Below are positions 1 to 13,154 of a stretch of DNA of 64,000 bases, in pieces; position 1 is the first letter of the stretch; each line of letters begins with the position of its first letter. The notes beneath the pieces are model-generated. The model saw nothing but the letters and a program-made list of their open reading frames with translations, searched no databases and was not told the origin of the DNA. The position numbers were made by a program, and so were the translations under genes. Source of the DNA: Promerops cafer (Eukaryota > Chordata > Aves > Passeriformes > Nectariniidae); NCBI GenBank assembly GCA_013398275.1, contig VZSE01015313.1:128527-192526 (forward strand), written 5' to 3'.

Positions 1-685
1 GAAAGCAATCTGTGGCCTTTCTGAGCATCCCTGGGCTTTGTTACTAGCTCCTCACTGATACAAAGGTTATCTCCACTAATCTCCTCTGATGTACATCCAC
101 ATAGCTCACATACCTGAGATAATGAGAAGTTCATTTGTAAACAGTTTATTTTTTTTTAAGTTCAGCAGAGCTTTTTTTTTAACAGTTTAAAAAGGAAAAG
201 TTTGCATCAAGGAGAAAAAGATATTTTTAATATAGTTTGTTCTATAAAATAAAATCTATAAAATTGGTGGTTTTAGGAGATGGTATGTTATAAATTGGTT
301 GAGACTGATATTTTTATTAAACAGAATCTCATTAAGTGGGTGGCCAGAACTCTCATACTCTTTTTGTGATTCTTAAAAGCCTTCTTTTAGTCAAAGGTAC
401 AAGCTAAAGACAAGCCAAATATATGCAATGGACCACAGATTCCCATTTCTTCTTGTTCTGTTACACTGTTCTGTGTAAAATTCTGTGAATTTTGTTCAGC
501 TATCTGTTTGGCTATTCTTGTAATGTTCTGGTCATGTGCAAATCTTGTGTTTTGGTAAGGGAGAAAAGCTTGTCAGCATGGCCTAGGTGTGTCATTTACT
601 AATTTATAGCTTGTATGTCATTGTGACCTGAATCGTAATTAAGATTAGAAGTGTGTTCTTAAAAAGTGTTCCACAGTTTTGGGGT
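1..685. other. AT-rich non-coding stretch
   Basis: No coding exon, RNA gene or recognisable transposon is visible. The stretch is AT-rich, with short T runs near 150-180. It may be intergenic or intronic. Confidence 0.5.
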
Positions 686-872
686 TTCCCTTCCCTTCCC
701 TTCCCTTCCCTTCCCTTCCCTTCCCTTCCCTTCCCTTCCCTTCCCTGAACCTTCCCTGAACCTTCCCTTCCCTTCCCTGAAACTTCACTTCCCTGAAACT
801 TCCCTGAAACTTCCCTGAAACTTCCCTTCCCTGAAACTTCCCTGAAACTTCCCTGAAACTTCCCTTCCCTCT
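686..872. repeat. TTCCC microsatellite passing into an 11-bp minisatellite
   Basis: Positions 686-745 are about 12 uninterrupted TTCCC units. From 746 to 872 the same pentamer alternates with units of the form TTCCCTGAAAC, giving an 11-bp periodicity with occasional extra pentamers. The left half is purely pyrimidine on the plus strand. The repeat keeps a 91-codon frame open on the minus strand (645-920), rich in Gly, Arg, Glu and Lys, which I regard as non-genic. Confidence 0.95.
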
Positions 873-1255
873 CCTAGTTCTGAGTACTTGGGATTGGCAG
901 TCTGAAGATGTTTTGATCACCCTTCAAAACCATAGAAATATATTTAACTATCAAAGTGTGCAATGTGTGCCTCAAATCTCAGCAAAATACCGGGGTTTGT
1001 TTCATGGTTTTTATCACTGAGCATGAAATCTAGATGAGTAACTGTAAAGAAGTGATCTTCAAAGGTTTGAGGGGAGCCATGTTTCATGTCCTAAAGAAAT
1101 GGGAGTTTAAAAGCAAAGGCAGGCTGGACATTCCCTGCTTTTCTGTGCAAAGATAACTGGGATTTGTGCCTTGCTGCCCATGGTGGAGATTCTGGAGGTG
1201 CACAGGTGGTACTGCCTCTGCGCCACCTGTGATACAGCTTCTACACTTTTGGCAT
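873..1255. other. Non-coding, nothing recognised
   Basis: Unique sequence between the minisatellite and the T/G-rich tract. No feature could be supported. Confidence 0.4.
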
Positions 1256-1456
1256 TGCTTTTGTTTTGGTTTTGTTTGTTTGTTGTGGGTTTTTTGTTTT
1301 TATTTTTGTTTTTTGTTTTGTTGGTTTGGTTTTTGTTGTTGCTGTGGGGGTTTTTTGGGTTTCTTGTTTGCCTTGGGGTTTTTCAGGGGTCTTTTAATTT
1401 TGTTTCGGTTTTTTGTTTTGTGTTTTTTTTTTCTTCTGGTTGTTGTTTTTGTTTTT
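1256..1456. repeat. T/G-rich low-complexity tract
   Basis: About 200 bases composed almost only of T and G on the plus strand, made of irregular TTTG, TTTTG and GGTTTT units. It opens frames on both strands (a hydrophobic Phe/Leu-rich plus frame and a Lys/Gln-rich minus frame) that are products of composition, not genes. Similar shorter tracts recur at 11244-11279, 15810-15855 and 47936-47994, and in A/C form at 38282-38363. Confidence 0.85.
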
Positions 1457-4400
1457 GAAGCTGGTAACACAGTTGCTCCTGAAGACAAGATTTGGAAGAG
1501 GTTTAGAAATTACTAGTGATTTGAAGGCAGAAGGAGCATCTAAAAGAGAAAAGGAACTACTGGAGTCTAAACCCTCAACCATGCTAGGTGCTTAAATATT
1601 TGTCTCCTGCAGAAATATGAAACGTTATGATGCTTAAATGATGAGGGGGGACCCTTGGGGTGCAGGGCTGCAGGATCTGCATGGTTGTTCAGATGACCTC
1701 CCTCCAACTGAAAACCTTTGTGATTTAAACTGAAAAGAAACAGTGCAATCACCAATGCAATGGTTTATCTAATTTTAGCTCTTGAGGAGAGGGAAACAAA
1801 GAGCACTTTCAGGTCACGGCGTGCAGCACATGGAGTGCAGACCTTCGTGGGTCTGGTTGAAAAAAAGAACCAGTCTCGTACCTTCAGACTGACACAGTTC
1901 AGTGCAGATTTGGAGAAATTAATTCTCTTCATATTTCAATAAAGAAGTCCAGTATGCTAAAGGAAAACTTTCCATCAGCTTAATCTTTGCTACAACTGCA
2001 GAACTATTCATGTCTTCATTTTCTGACCAGTTCACATATTTTCTGCGCTGTTTTCTCTCCTATGTTTGTTGATTAATTGCTTGTTAGCAGTGTAAGAAAG
2101 AAATCTCTTCTCCTTTTAGTGCAAGTCATACTAAAAATTATTTAAAAAAGAAAAAGGAAAAAGGCAAATTACAATGCATAAAGAGTTTCTTAAAGAGTTG
2201 GCACTTGACAAACTGAATACATGGTTAGGTGTTTGTTACACTTTTCCTTTTTGAAGTTCAGTCAAGCTTTCCATAAAGGGTTTTCACACTCACTAGGAAT
2301 TAAAATCAAAAAACCAAACCCACCCTTACAAACTCTTATTTTCTTTAACCTGAGAGGATATTTTTCATAAATATGTAAATTTACTTTCTTAGAAACTCTC
2401 TGTGCAGTTCAACATTCCATTTACAGATTCAGATTTTGAGTATAAAATTGTTATTCATGCCAGCCTGTTCTTTCCTATTATAGCAGGAAAATGATGCTCT
2501 CTTTTTTGTTTGTTTTTTTTTTTTTCTTTGCTGGTGTTTGTGTTCACTGAAATGCAGTACAGATAATAATTTATTTTTTCTTTTTATTTTAAAGCCTTGA
2601 AGAAGGAAGATAGCAGCTTTGATGAGGTAGGTTAAATGTCTTTGTACCTTACATAGTCCAGGTATGCCTTTAGTATTTCTCACTGATGCTATAAGAAACC
2701 CACAGATAGTAGTGTTATGATGTGCATGTGAATTAATTATATTGCTCAAACATATTTTCATTTTCTAAATAACTGCTGGAAGAATTTGTTAGTCAAAGGG
2801 TTTGAATGGAACATTTAGAGGTTTTTTTATGTAATACAACTGGATGTTTTAAGAAAAGAGGCCATTTAAAACTGCTCAATGCTGAGAAATGTTGCATGCA
2901 GGGAAAATACTTTATAGAACTTTGCCCGTGATAATTCCTGTAACTGTAGGCCCGTACAGTAACAGGCAGGGAAAAATCATCACTCCTGAGAGAACACCTT
3001 ATGTAAAGTGCTTCTGCATTGGCTTCTTGTCAACTGAGAGAGATGCTTATTATGAAATTAAAAAGAAACCCAACCCAACAGCACAAAACCAGCATCTAGT
3101 CTATTGGTAAAACTGATACTTGATTATTCAGTCTAATCAGTTTGGGGTCTTGACCTAACTGTGATAAGATTTGCAAGTTGACTTGTAAAATATGCTGCTC
3201 ACCATCTGTGCTTGAGAGCTCCAGGTCAGTGCAAGCTACGCCACAGAGCAAGTTTATGCAGGAAGAGGTGTAAGCCTTGGTGTGATGACTGGTCATACTG
3301 TAGTCAATGCTTGCCTTGTACTTCCCTCTGCCACCATAGCTGGAAGCAAATGGAAGTATTTTCATGTGTTGATGTTACTCTTCTGGCATTTCTTCTTCAT
3401 TGCCTGCTGTAAGCTTAAATTCTTGGCTGAATAGAGTGAGATAGCTGTTGTGTAATGCCAGATTCTAGAATAAATAAATGATGATGTAATGTCCTGGATT
3501 CTGGATCAAATCAGACTCCATCTCTTTCCAAACAGATCACACTGATGCTCAAATACAGCAGTAACAATATAAATGTTTTGTGATTTTCTGACAAGCGTTG
3601 CAGAAACTGTAACTCCCCTTGACCCCTCTCAGGTCTGCAGTGAAGGTCATGGGGTTGAGCTCTCTTTTCAGAACTCAGTTTCACCATGCAGTGTTCCTGA
3701 CTATTTTATTTCACTTGTGACACTCGTGGAACTTGATTCCACCCTAGAAGTTACACCTGTGAGAATACGTGCAGATATGTGGTTAGAAAACTCTGAATTC
3801 TTGTTTTACAAATCTGGTCTGGTTCTGTTCAGTATTTTCTTCTGAAGGCTGCAGTGGTATATTTGTGCTATAACCTACTCAGTAAGTAGTAATACCTTGT
3901 ATTATATTTGATTCAGAATTTAAAAGGATCTATTAAAAAGCATTGTCATATGAAGATGGCAGTTCTGTCCCCTTCCCTTCCCCAGGATTGTTTATCTGCA
4001 GCTTGCATTTATTTTTTTTAAACCTGGTTTTCTGCTTTAACAGGAGACAACTTGAGCAAATTTTTATTTAAATTCAAGGGGGTTGGAGGAGAAATAATCT
4101 TTCAAATATGTTTTTAATGGAATCTGACAGATTGTTGCAATGAGCTACTGCAGAGCCAATAAGGGACATCTAGTGGGAAGGGTACACAAAATAATTTTCT
4201 TCCGCTTCCTGTAAATATGGAAGAGCTCGAGGTGACATTTACATCAATTGGTTCCATAGTTTTAGGTGTGATTTCTCAGAAGAAAGAAAAATGTGTTGAG
4301 ATTTTATGTTGTCCTTATTATCTCTTCAAATTATACACAGTTCTTGGTGATTTTCTAGCCTAAAGTGTGAATCAGCGAATGAGCTGTCAGGTATCACTTA

Positions 4401-4792
4401 ATTCCTTTCTTTTCGAACATCCTTCAAATCAGAAGGTGAAACAGACGTTGGTAACAATAATGTACCTGATTTAATAACACCTACTTCTAAGGAAGACAGT
4501 ATCTGTGAGCAGAGGAGTGGGTGCACATATTGGTCTTAGGAGGCCATCCTGAAAAACACTACTAAGACCGTAGCATGATATTAAAAAATGTGGTCTAGTC
4601 TTCTGGCTTGTATATGTAGTATTGATATAACAGGGAAACAATTATGAAGAAAGTTAAGATGACAATAAATGGGAATTTTATATGGGAATATCAGATAAGA
4701 AGAAGAGAGAGGAAGTAGTTTTACAACCTGTCCAAAGCTGTCAGCTTTGGGCCTCCTGCTACAAAAAATGTAATAGTCAACTATTGAAACAG

Positions 4793-4835
4793 AAATTTCA
4801 TTTAACAAGCAGCGTTAAATTTCATTTAACAAGCA
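4793..4835. repeat. Two-copy direct repeat, 24-bp period
   Basis: A 19-bp segment (AAATTTCATTTAACAAGCA) occurs at 4793-4811 and again at 4817-4835, separated by five bases. A local slippage duplication is the simplest origin. Confidence 0.9.
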
Positions 4836-5830
4836 TTCTCCTTGTATGGTTAGTGAAAAGATGCTCTTTTATGTGGCTGACAGATGCTGTGTATCTCTTC
4901 TCAGCCTGTGTTTCCCCTTTCCTGAAGGGAGGTTGACCTGTGAAGCAGTGCTTGAACAAGGAGGGATGAACTTGCAGAGGGACTTGATGCTCTTGACAGG
5001 TAGAGGAGGAGGACTCATGTTTTAGCCTTTCAAGTTGTGACCAGAACACCAGGAGCAGAAGTTGGCCATCATGGACCTGAAATCTCTGGTGGAGGAGAAA
5101 AGGTGGCATGAAGAGAAAATGACCCTTCTAAAGCTTCAAGTTCTGAATTTGCAGCTGAATAGGTTGTCATTTTATTCTGCATATTGTAGGTGCTACGTGA
5201 AGTGCTCACTTGTTTGTCTCTCAGGAACTGAGGGGAATAAATTGAGCAGTTCAGTGGCTCTTAATTCTACCTGCTTTAATTGCTTGCAGTAGCTGAAAAA
5301 TGTACAACACTGCAGGAAGTTGTCTGTCTTTTTAAGAGAAACTAAAAATTAAGATGTCAGGCATGACAGGCAAGTGTACCACATAATTGCTTTCTGTTGG
5401 TTATGAAATTAATCTCTCCAGTAAATTAGCACCAAAAGAATCATGAGGAGTGAGTCCTGTGGATAAGTTACGTGTTAGAAAATACTTTTATTTGTAGAAT
5501 TGTTTCAGGGATCTTACTGCTATATTTAGTCCCACCCATAAGGTCAGAGCACAGCAATATTGTGAAGGAGTAGTGTAAGATTTCTCACTTTTTAATACCT
5601 GCTCTTGTGTTGCTTTGATTAAATTTTAAATGAAAAAAACAGTTTTCTGTAAATGATGCCAACCTTTGCTTTGGTCCATGAGAACACTGAATTAATCCAT
5701 TTAATGGATTTAGTGGTAGCGTGCTCACCTTCCTAAGATGTTGTGACATCTTCCAGAGACTCATATGAATAAAGGAGTGGATACAGACCACTTCTTCTGT
5801 AGTCTTTAATTCAAAGCAGTAATTGTGTGG

Positions 5831-5857
<27 letters not shown>
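5831..5857. repeat. Poly(T) run, 27 bases
   Basis: An uninterrupted T27 homopolymer. On the minus strand it could be a poly(A) tail, but no retrotransposed body was recognised on its low-coordinate side, so it is listed only as a homopolymer. Confidence 0.9.
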
Positions 5858-5861
<4 letters not shown>

Positions 5862-8351
5862 TTTTGCCTCTTCCTTTTTGTCATACTGGTCACATTGTGG
5901 GAACTGAAACATGGGCCTGTGTCAATATGTGCTGAAATCAGTGGGAAGGCTCTCATTGTTTTCAGTGGTTTGTGGATTGGTTTCCTCTGTCATGGAGTAT
6001 CATGGGAGGGGGGCTGTTCTTGCCTGTTTTCAAAGTTTTTTGAGTAAGGCACCTTCTCCTTGTGTCCTTAAAAGTACCTTATCTGTTCTCTGAAAATGGA
6101 AAACTGCTAACCACCCCACCAAAGTAGCTGCCCTCTTTTTCAAAGCAACCTAAGTTTCACACTCTGGGTGTGGGTTCTGGCACAGGTAGCATCTGTTCTG
6201 TTGTTTTAGGTGAAGCACTGATTATCTACACTGAATATCATGATAGAAAATGATTACCTCTGAGGAGCAGCACTACATGAAAAGAGCAGTCTAAAAACAA
6301 ATAAGTGTTCCTTGAACTAACATTTTATTTATGCTTCAGTAGTTTGTCAAAGTTTAGATTAATAATTTCCAACTATGCAGGATTGCCTTGATGTATTTGG
6401 ACCACTGGTGTAACAAGTCCAGTCTGCCCTATAATGATGGAACCAATTTATTTTTCATTACAATGTGATCAAGGCCAATAACAAGTGGCTGAATTGTAGC
6501 ATATTTGTTGGAATAACAGCCAGTGTTGATGTTGTGACTAAACTCATCTCAAGGCTGGTGGTAACCTACTCCTTTGATTAGCTGCTTGCTATTATGATTT
6601 ATTTCTAAATTACTGTCAGCAGTCGCAAGCTGTTTGTTCTTGTTGTTGGTTTCTCTGAGCACTTAAATCATGTTTTAAGACCTTCAATCATATGTGTGCA
6701 CACTAAATAAATTAATATCGATGTCACAATGAAATCAAAAGAAAATAATCTTCATACTCAAAATACACATGAACTGCTTTGATTATTGCTTCTTATTGTG
6801 AGTATTTTTGCTATTGTTTAGCTGTATTTTAGTGTTAATTTTTACTGATATCAAGAGGACTTTTTTTTTAAGGCCATCTTTCTTAGGAAATTAGGATACT
6901 GTGATTGTGCCTGCTGCATGTGTAATGCCGTCTGACTTCACCCAGTAACTTTGAAGTTGGCTGACACTAGATGCCTAGATGCTTGGTGGAAAAGCATGTG
7001 AGCTGGCTGAGGGGTAGAGATAAGAATCTCCTCTGATGGAAAAGCTGAAATGCAAGTTCTTGTGAGCATATGAGAATGAGGCTGGAGGTGTTACGAATAC
7101 TCTAACTACAGCAAAATCCTTAATACTCATCAGCTCCTTACTACACTTAGAGTCTCCAACTCTGAGGAAGCCAAATTTCATTTATTTCACTCATGGAACA
7201 ACTTCTGTGTGTTTGAAGTGGAAGTGTGTGAAAGGGGAGGGAGTTCTGCCAAGTTACTTCTTGATTCTGTAATGTGCTTGCTCTCACAGTCTCTCTCACC
7301 CCAAGTAAAAAGGCTACTCCCTCTGTGGGATGTTGGCATGAAAAATGTCTTGGTTTAAAGGACACCCAGCTCTGAACCAGAACTTTTGCACAGAGATTAT
7401 TTTGACTTTGAACAGTTAAAGGAAAGGGTGTAGCTGGAAAAAAGTAAAGCTTTGTAAAGCATGAACAAGAGGCATTTGAATGCCATAATGCAGGTGGCAC
7501 ATAATACATTAAATAACTTTTCTGCATTTTTTTACTATTTTATTTATAATTAGCTTGAGAGAGAAGTGCATGTATGACAGAAAGATAAAAATCCCTTAAA
7601 ACTATATTTGGAAAAAAAAGCCAGAAGTGTAGGTAAATAATACCAGGGAACTGGGTCAGAAAAACTTCATCTGGTGGTTAGGTTACTTTGCCAAATGTAT
7701 ACAAAGGTGGTTCAAGTGTCTGGAAAAATGTGCCTGTTCAGATGTATTGTCACAAAGCAGATGAGAGGAAACATAATTCCAGGCAGGAGACAACTCAGTA
7801 TTGGAAGTTGCTGCTTTTGAGGTGTTACTTGACGCATGACACGGGCAAATATTTTCTTGGTGACAAGAAGGAGGTAAAGGCTCAATTATGTAATCTGATG
7901 CCTCCTGCAGGAGGACCACCCTCTTGGGTTGGGGAGGTCTTTGTGTGTCTGATACAGATCTTTCCAGACTGCCACCTTTGGGAGGGAAGATGGGAGGGGA
8001 TGATGTTGTCTCCTGAGCCTGTACATGACAGAGATTTCACAGGAGATGGTTTGTGTTCCTACAGCTCCTAATTCTGTCTTCTCTTCCCCAGTACTGTTCT
8101 CTTCCACTTTTGAGGATCTGGTGTCCAGTGGCTCCCTAGCAGCAGATGGCTTAGACATCAGCTTGCCCAGCAGATTTACTTGTCTCTGCGTCTCTGAGGC
8201 CATTCCAACAAAATACAAATCCGAATTGTGTCCTAGTTCTTAGGACTGGTGTGTGATGCTAATGTGAGTGCATCTGTAGCAGAATAGTGCCATCATTTCA
8301 GGTCTTACAAGGTTGTTCTCATCTGCTTAAAGGGAAAAATTGTTTCCTCTA

Positions 8352-8399
8352 GATTGATAGTATTAGCAATTGTTTGATTGATAGTATTAGCAATTGTTT
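8352..8399. repeat. Perfect 24-bp tandem duplication
   Basis: The 24-bp unit beginning GATTGATAGTATTAG occurs twice in direct, uninterrupted tandem (8352-8375 and 8376-8399) with no mismatch, which suggests a recent duplication. Confidence 0.95.
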
Positions 8400-11117
8400 C
8401 AGGTGAGTCTGAGAATGAAGGGCATGAATGGAAGAGAGCAAATACTGCCATTCTGCTAAAGCTTCTTATTGCATCAGCTGTGGGACAGATGTGCCTTCTG
8501 TGGGACAGAAGGGGCATTGTTCTGTAAAAACCCTGGTTTGTGAAACTTCTGGTGGCTTAAAAAAGCCCAACTCTTGGGCAGCCTTGCACAATTTCTCAGA
8601 GAATTACTAATATATATACATAGGGTGATCAGGGATTCCTGTCACTTCCCTGTGCTATGTTGCACATGGAAGTAAATCAGGTTCTGGAAGACGTGAGACA
8701 CTTTGGAAACAGATCTAGGTGACCACAATGCAAGCTGGTAAGTAATTGAGAAGTGGCAGGAAAGCTACCCAGAAAATCTCACTATGAAATATCTGCGTTG
8801 TTTTGTCAGTTTCAAGGCTTTGGAGCAAAACCTGAGACAATGTGGAAGATTTTGAGATTTACTTGGCACTGACTCTACCCATTCAGTACAGGAATTGTTC
8901 TTAGTGTTGGGGGATAGACCTGGCCTTTAGGAGATGAAAGCTTGAGAGCTCTCTTTTATAGCTGAGGAAGAGCTTTAATCTTGGTGCATCCCTTAAATCT
9001 GTTGAGTGGCAGTGGTTTGAATTTTTGCCCCAGCAAAAATGTTCAGTTGTGTGTTCTTCTACTTGGTGTGTTTGGTGAGAGTGCATCCTATTACTTTTTA
9101 GAAAGTGTGTAGTATTTTCATGACATAAGAAAAGTGGTTAAGTCAAGTGTGAACGTGCTTACTCTCCCCTTTCTCTGCCTTTTCTTCCGTAGAAACTACA
9201 TAGAAGAAGGGTTCATGTGACTAGTTAATATGCCTGTGTCCTTTGCTTAACTTTTCTTTGAAAATGGATGGAGCAAAGGAGCAGAACTTGGTCTGATCCA
9301 TGTGTGCAGCAGTGACTGGTGAGGATTTGGCCAAAATGCCGACATACATAGCTCTGTTGTGATCTGCAGGCAAGTGTTTTAGCTATCAGAGAAACACTGC
9401 AAAATGAAGACAAATTTCCAGGCCTACTTCTCTCACTTGTGCATGTGTGTTTTGGGATGTTTCTGCTCATCAGATGAGAGGGCGTATGCATTCCAGGAAT
9501 TTGGAGTCTGAATGTAAGCTATTACTATTTTGATGAAGTATGCTTACATGTAAATCCTGCTGTTTATTTTCTTGGGACATATGGGATATAGTAATTTATT
9601 GATAGATTAAATAGAGTAACAAAGCACAATATGCTATGTATGGGATCCATATCTTCTTCTTCTTGGCCTTGTGGGCAATCTCCCAGTTGTGAGGCAAGAA
9701 GTAATCATGTCACTTCCTTGATAGGTCTGTCTCTTCCATCTACTTTGTACTTAGACATTATTGCTTCTGTTCTTTTCTTCCAAGCCACACTACGAACAGA
9801 CATATGACTATATCTAAATCTTCTTCTCATGAAGGGGTCTAAATGTCTCTGTCTACATTTTAACTTTCCTGAGAAATTCTGCATGTATGCTGCCTAATCT
9901 GCTGTGTGTCACAATATTGCTGACAACCATATATTTGCAGGTCCCACCCACAGTAATCAAAGTTCTGAGTCAATTGACACCTCTTGTTAATTATTTGGAA
10001 GGGATAAGAAAAAGGAGATTACAGTCTTATTCAAACAAAATGGATTTTATGTACACAAAACAATGCCATTTTGATGATATTAAGGCTTAAAGAAATTGTT
10101 ATTGCCTTACACCTCTTTTTCTATATATTCTGGAATTTATCTTTTTCCCCTTCCAGCAAACTTTTCTACTTCTAAGCTGGTTGGGTCAGAGTCCTGCTAG
10201 TACTTCTTATATTTGTTTCAGGTATGGAAATTCTCCTTATCAGGTTTAAAAATTCAAAGCTGAATATTACAGGTTATTTAAATATGAAATATTGGCAGTA
10301 AATTAATAAGTAAAAATAAGTGTGAAAGCTGCTGAAAACTTAAATGATGGAAGCAGGACTGCTGAGAGAGCATATAATGCATTATAAACAGTTCTAGTTA
10401 ACAACTGGAATTGATTGTGTTTGAGGCTCTCTGAAGGTTATTACTTCACTTGAATTAAGTTTTTTGGTAGAATCTGGGTGTTCTTCAGTGCTGAGAAATA
10501 AAAACATTACTAGCTTTGGAAAACATTCACTGATGTGCCAACCCAGGAAATCCCGTGGCTTACAATATTTTTCTTATTGCCATGTACTCAGCAGGGCTTT
10601 TCTTTGTATGTGAACTTCTTTGATAGCTCACGAATACAAAAAGGTGTTTGTCCATACATATGTGTTTGAGGCATCTTCCTGTTTCTTTTAGGGAGGGTAA
10701 ACTTCTTGTTGTCAGTGGATTATTACTGTACACAATCACACTCGGCACCATTTTTTTAATGGATCTTTACCTTCCTTTTTCTTCACTGAGATGCACACTG
10801 AGACTCAGGCATGGTGATCCTGAAACTGTATCTGAGGGTGGCTTCATGCTGTTCTTGGACTTGTTTTCTCTCATCTGTCTTGAAAATTCAACACTGAAGG
10901 AATTTGTCTGAGGTCACTTGCTGTGATTAGTTAGGTCAGATATGCCCTTCACTTTGAGATCGGGAAGACTTTTCATTATCCCAAGTATGTTGTAAGAAGT
11001 AGTGCAGAGGATGCATATTTTGGCTTATTTTTCTTAGATACTGTCTCAGATGAAGAATTTTTCCTTTCTTTGTTGTTAAAAGGAGAACATGTTGAAATTA
11101 GTAGAGAGCTTAATCAT

Positions 11118-11151
11118 TAATTATTTCTATCTTTATAATTATTTCTATCTT
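11118..11151. repeat. Short 18-bp tandem duplication
   Basis: TAATTATTTCTATCTT occurs at 11118-11133 and again at 11136-11151, followed by further TATCTT-like units. This is a simple AT-rich slippage repeat. Confidence 0.8.
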
Positions 11152-13154
11152 ATCTTTATCTCTCCAGTAACAGTTATTGTTGCTTTCTGACAGAGAAACA
11201 AGATCTTCACTTGCTACTTTTTTGGGAAGTTCTTCTATTAAGTTTGGTTATTTTGTTTGGTTTTTTTTTCTTTTTTTTGAAAGCTACATATGCACACATC
11301 TATCCCATCCCCCCATGAGACCAATATGACCATCCTTTTCTTTATCTTTTGTAATTGGTGGTCCTCTTATTATAACAAATTCTGGTTTCATTTTAGTTAT
11401 TTCCTTTTAACCAGTATGGTGAGAAAAGCTGCATCACAGTTCAAATACAGTGCCTGTAGCTGTTGGTTAGCTCTTAGGCACAGATATGCTTCTCTGATTT
11501 CCTCTTTTTTCTTTCCTGTTTGTGCCTCTTTTAATTTATAGCTTAGTCTTGGTGTAGTTATCTACATTCAGTGTATGCCTTTATGTTGTTTGTCCTGTTC
11601 TTAAGCTGGTGTTGTCACCTTGTCTGTGGTGACAAGGATGTTCTGAAGTCCTTGCCATATTGATTTGGAGGGAAAAAAAGTTTTTCTGTTTAAAAAAAGA
11701 AAGAAAAAAGCAGTGATTATTTCTTTTAGCTCTTCATGCACAGGGAGGAACCAGATACAAACAGGATGTTTGTTAGAGGCACCTCCTGATGACCTTGGAG
11801 ATGCACAGAATTCCAGAAACTAGAGGACAGCATCTGGAGAAATACTTGAGTGGTTGGTTTTTTTTGTTTTTTTTTTTTTCAGTTATTTAGTTAGTTATTA
11901 CTCTGGTATGGCTCAGTTAAATGTGATTTGTCTGGCCATCATCAAATAATGACAGAAGCTCAGAGAAGAGGAAGGGAAATGCCTAGTTGGCTTGCCCTTC
12001 AAGAAGATATGCTGTAGCACTTCAGGACTTTCCTGTTCAAATCAGTAAGAAAATGGTATTTTTTATTTTTGAAAGTAAGTTTGCAGTATCTAAGCAGTTA
12101 TGAGTTAGACTGCATATTTTTTTTATATCTTAAGAACAGGTTTTTTGCAGTGGTGTGGAGAGAATGCTTAGTCATGCATTTTATATGGACATAGACAATG
12201 GGCTCAAACTATGTGATGATATTCAACAGCACAAAACTATGATATTCAAAAAAATGTTTCTGCAAAAGTAAAAAAAAAAAGTTATGAAAGAAAATTCTAT
12301 CACATTTGAACAAATACTGTAATGGAACACAAGAATCCTTTTCTTAAAGTTCTGTCTTACGCATTAATTTTGGCAGTGCTCTAACTGAGATGCTCTGGTA
12401 GGTTTATTCCCAGCACTAATTATTTCATTCATCCACAGGTGGGGCAGAAATTACGTAGTCTTTTATAGTCAAAGTGATGATTTGTTTTGGTATTGTCAGT
12501 TCAGCTTCAGAGAGGACACCAGTGTGAACCTATTCCCCTGGGACCCAGCAGAGCTCATGGGTATATTTAATACTCACTGCTGAGGAGGTGATTTCAAGAG
12601 GCTGCTTGGGTTCAGTGGTGATGCAAGACTTTGGAGCAGATATTCTACTGTGAGTGGAATCTTATCTTGGAAGCCACTGTGAATTGGGTTTATTTTATTG
12701 TTAAGATTTGGAAGAATGCCATCGCTATCTTCCTTGTTTAGTTTCTCTTGCTTGTGAAAAAATCAGAGAGAAGGCTTCTTAGAGAGGAAGGGAAAAAAGG
12801 GGAAATGTTCTTTTTCCTTGTGCCAAAGAACACAGATGGAATAGGAGATATTCATTTGGAATATATTAATTATAATCTGAGTTTGTTTCTTAGCATTCTT
12901 CAGGATTTCAAATAGATAATTAATCAGATTAAACTGTCATCATTCACAACCTCACCATTTTGCCTCAGGACCATGTAACCTGCACTCATGGTGTGTCACT
13001 AATGGCATGAGCCACTCTGAGAGACAACAACGTCCAGAACAAACCCCGTGTCACCCACCACGGCCCTTAACTGGGTGCAAGATGGAATTCTGCCTGGAGT
13101 TAAAAAAGAGACTCAGTCTCCAAGTTCAGACCACACTGTTTATTAAAACCTGTT

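Larger units (their letters stand above)
1457..13154. other. Long unique non-coding region
   Basis: About 11.7 kb with only short chance frames (up to 127 codons near 7.7-8.2 kb on both strands), none resembling a protein family I know. It contains homopolymer T runs (27 T at 5831-5857), short tandem duplications and a stretch near 6430-6720 that looks conserved by composition. No CR1 or LTR was recognised. Most likely intronic or intergenic. Confidence 0.5.

Noticed and set aside
645..920. 91-codon minus frame with Gly/Arg/Glu/Lys repeats
   Set aside because: It is the translation of the TTCCC-based satellite; stop codons are simply absent from the unit.
1166..1516. 116-codon hydrophobic plus frame resembling a membrane protein
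   Set aside because: The Phe/Leu/Cys/Val run comes from the T/G-rich tract. Overlapping frames on both strands are open for the same reason.
7683..8243. Overlapping frames of 72-127 codons on both strands with a splice-acceptor-like TTCTCTTCCCCAG
   Set aside because: No protein family is recognisable, both strands are equally open, and no matching donor with a coherent exon was found.
13000..13154. GC-richer stretch before the CR1, possibly an LTR end (TTTATTAAAACC)
   Set aside because: It lacks a recognisable TG/CA boundary or family layout and is too short to assign.
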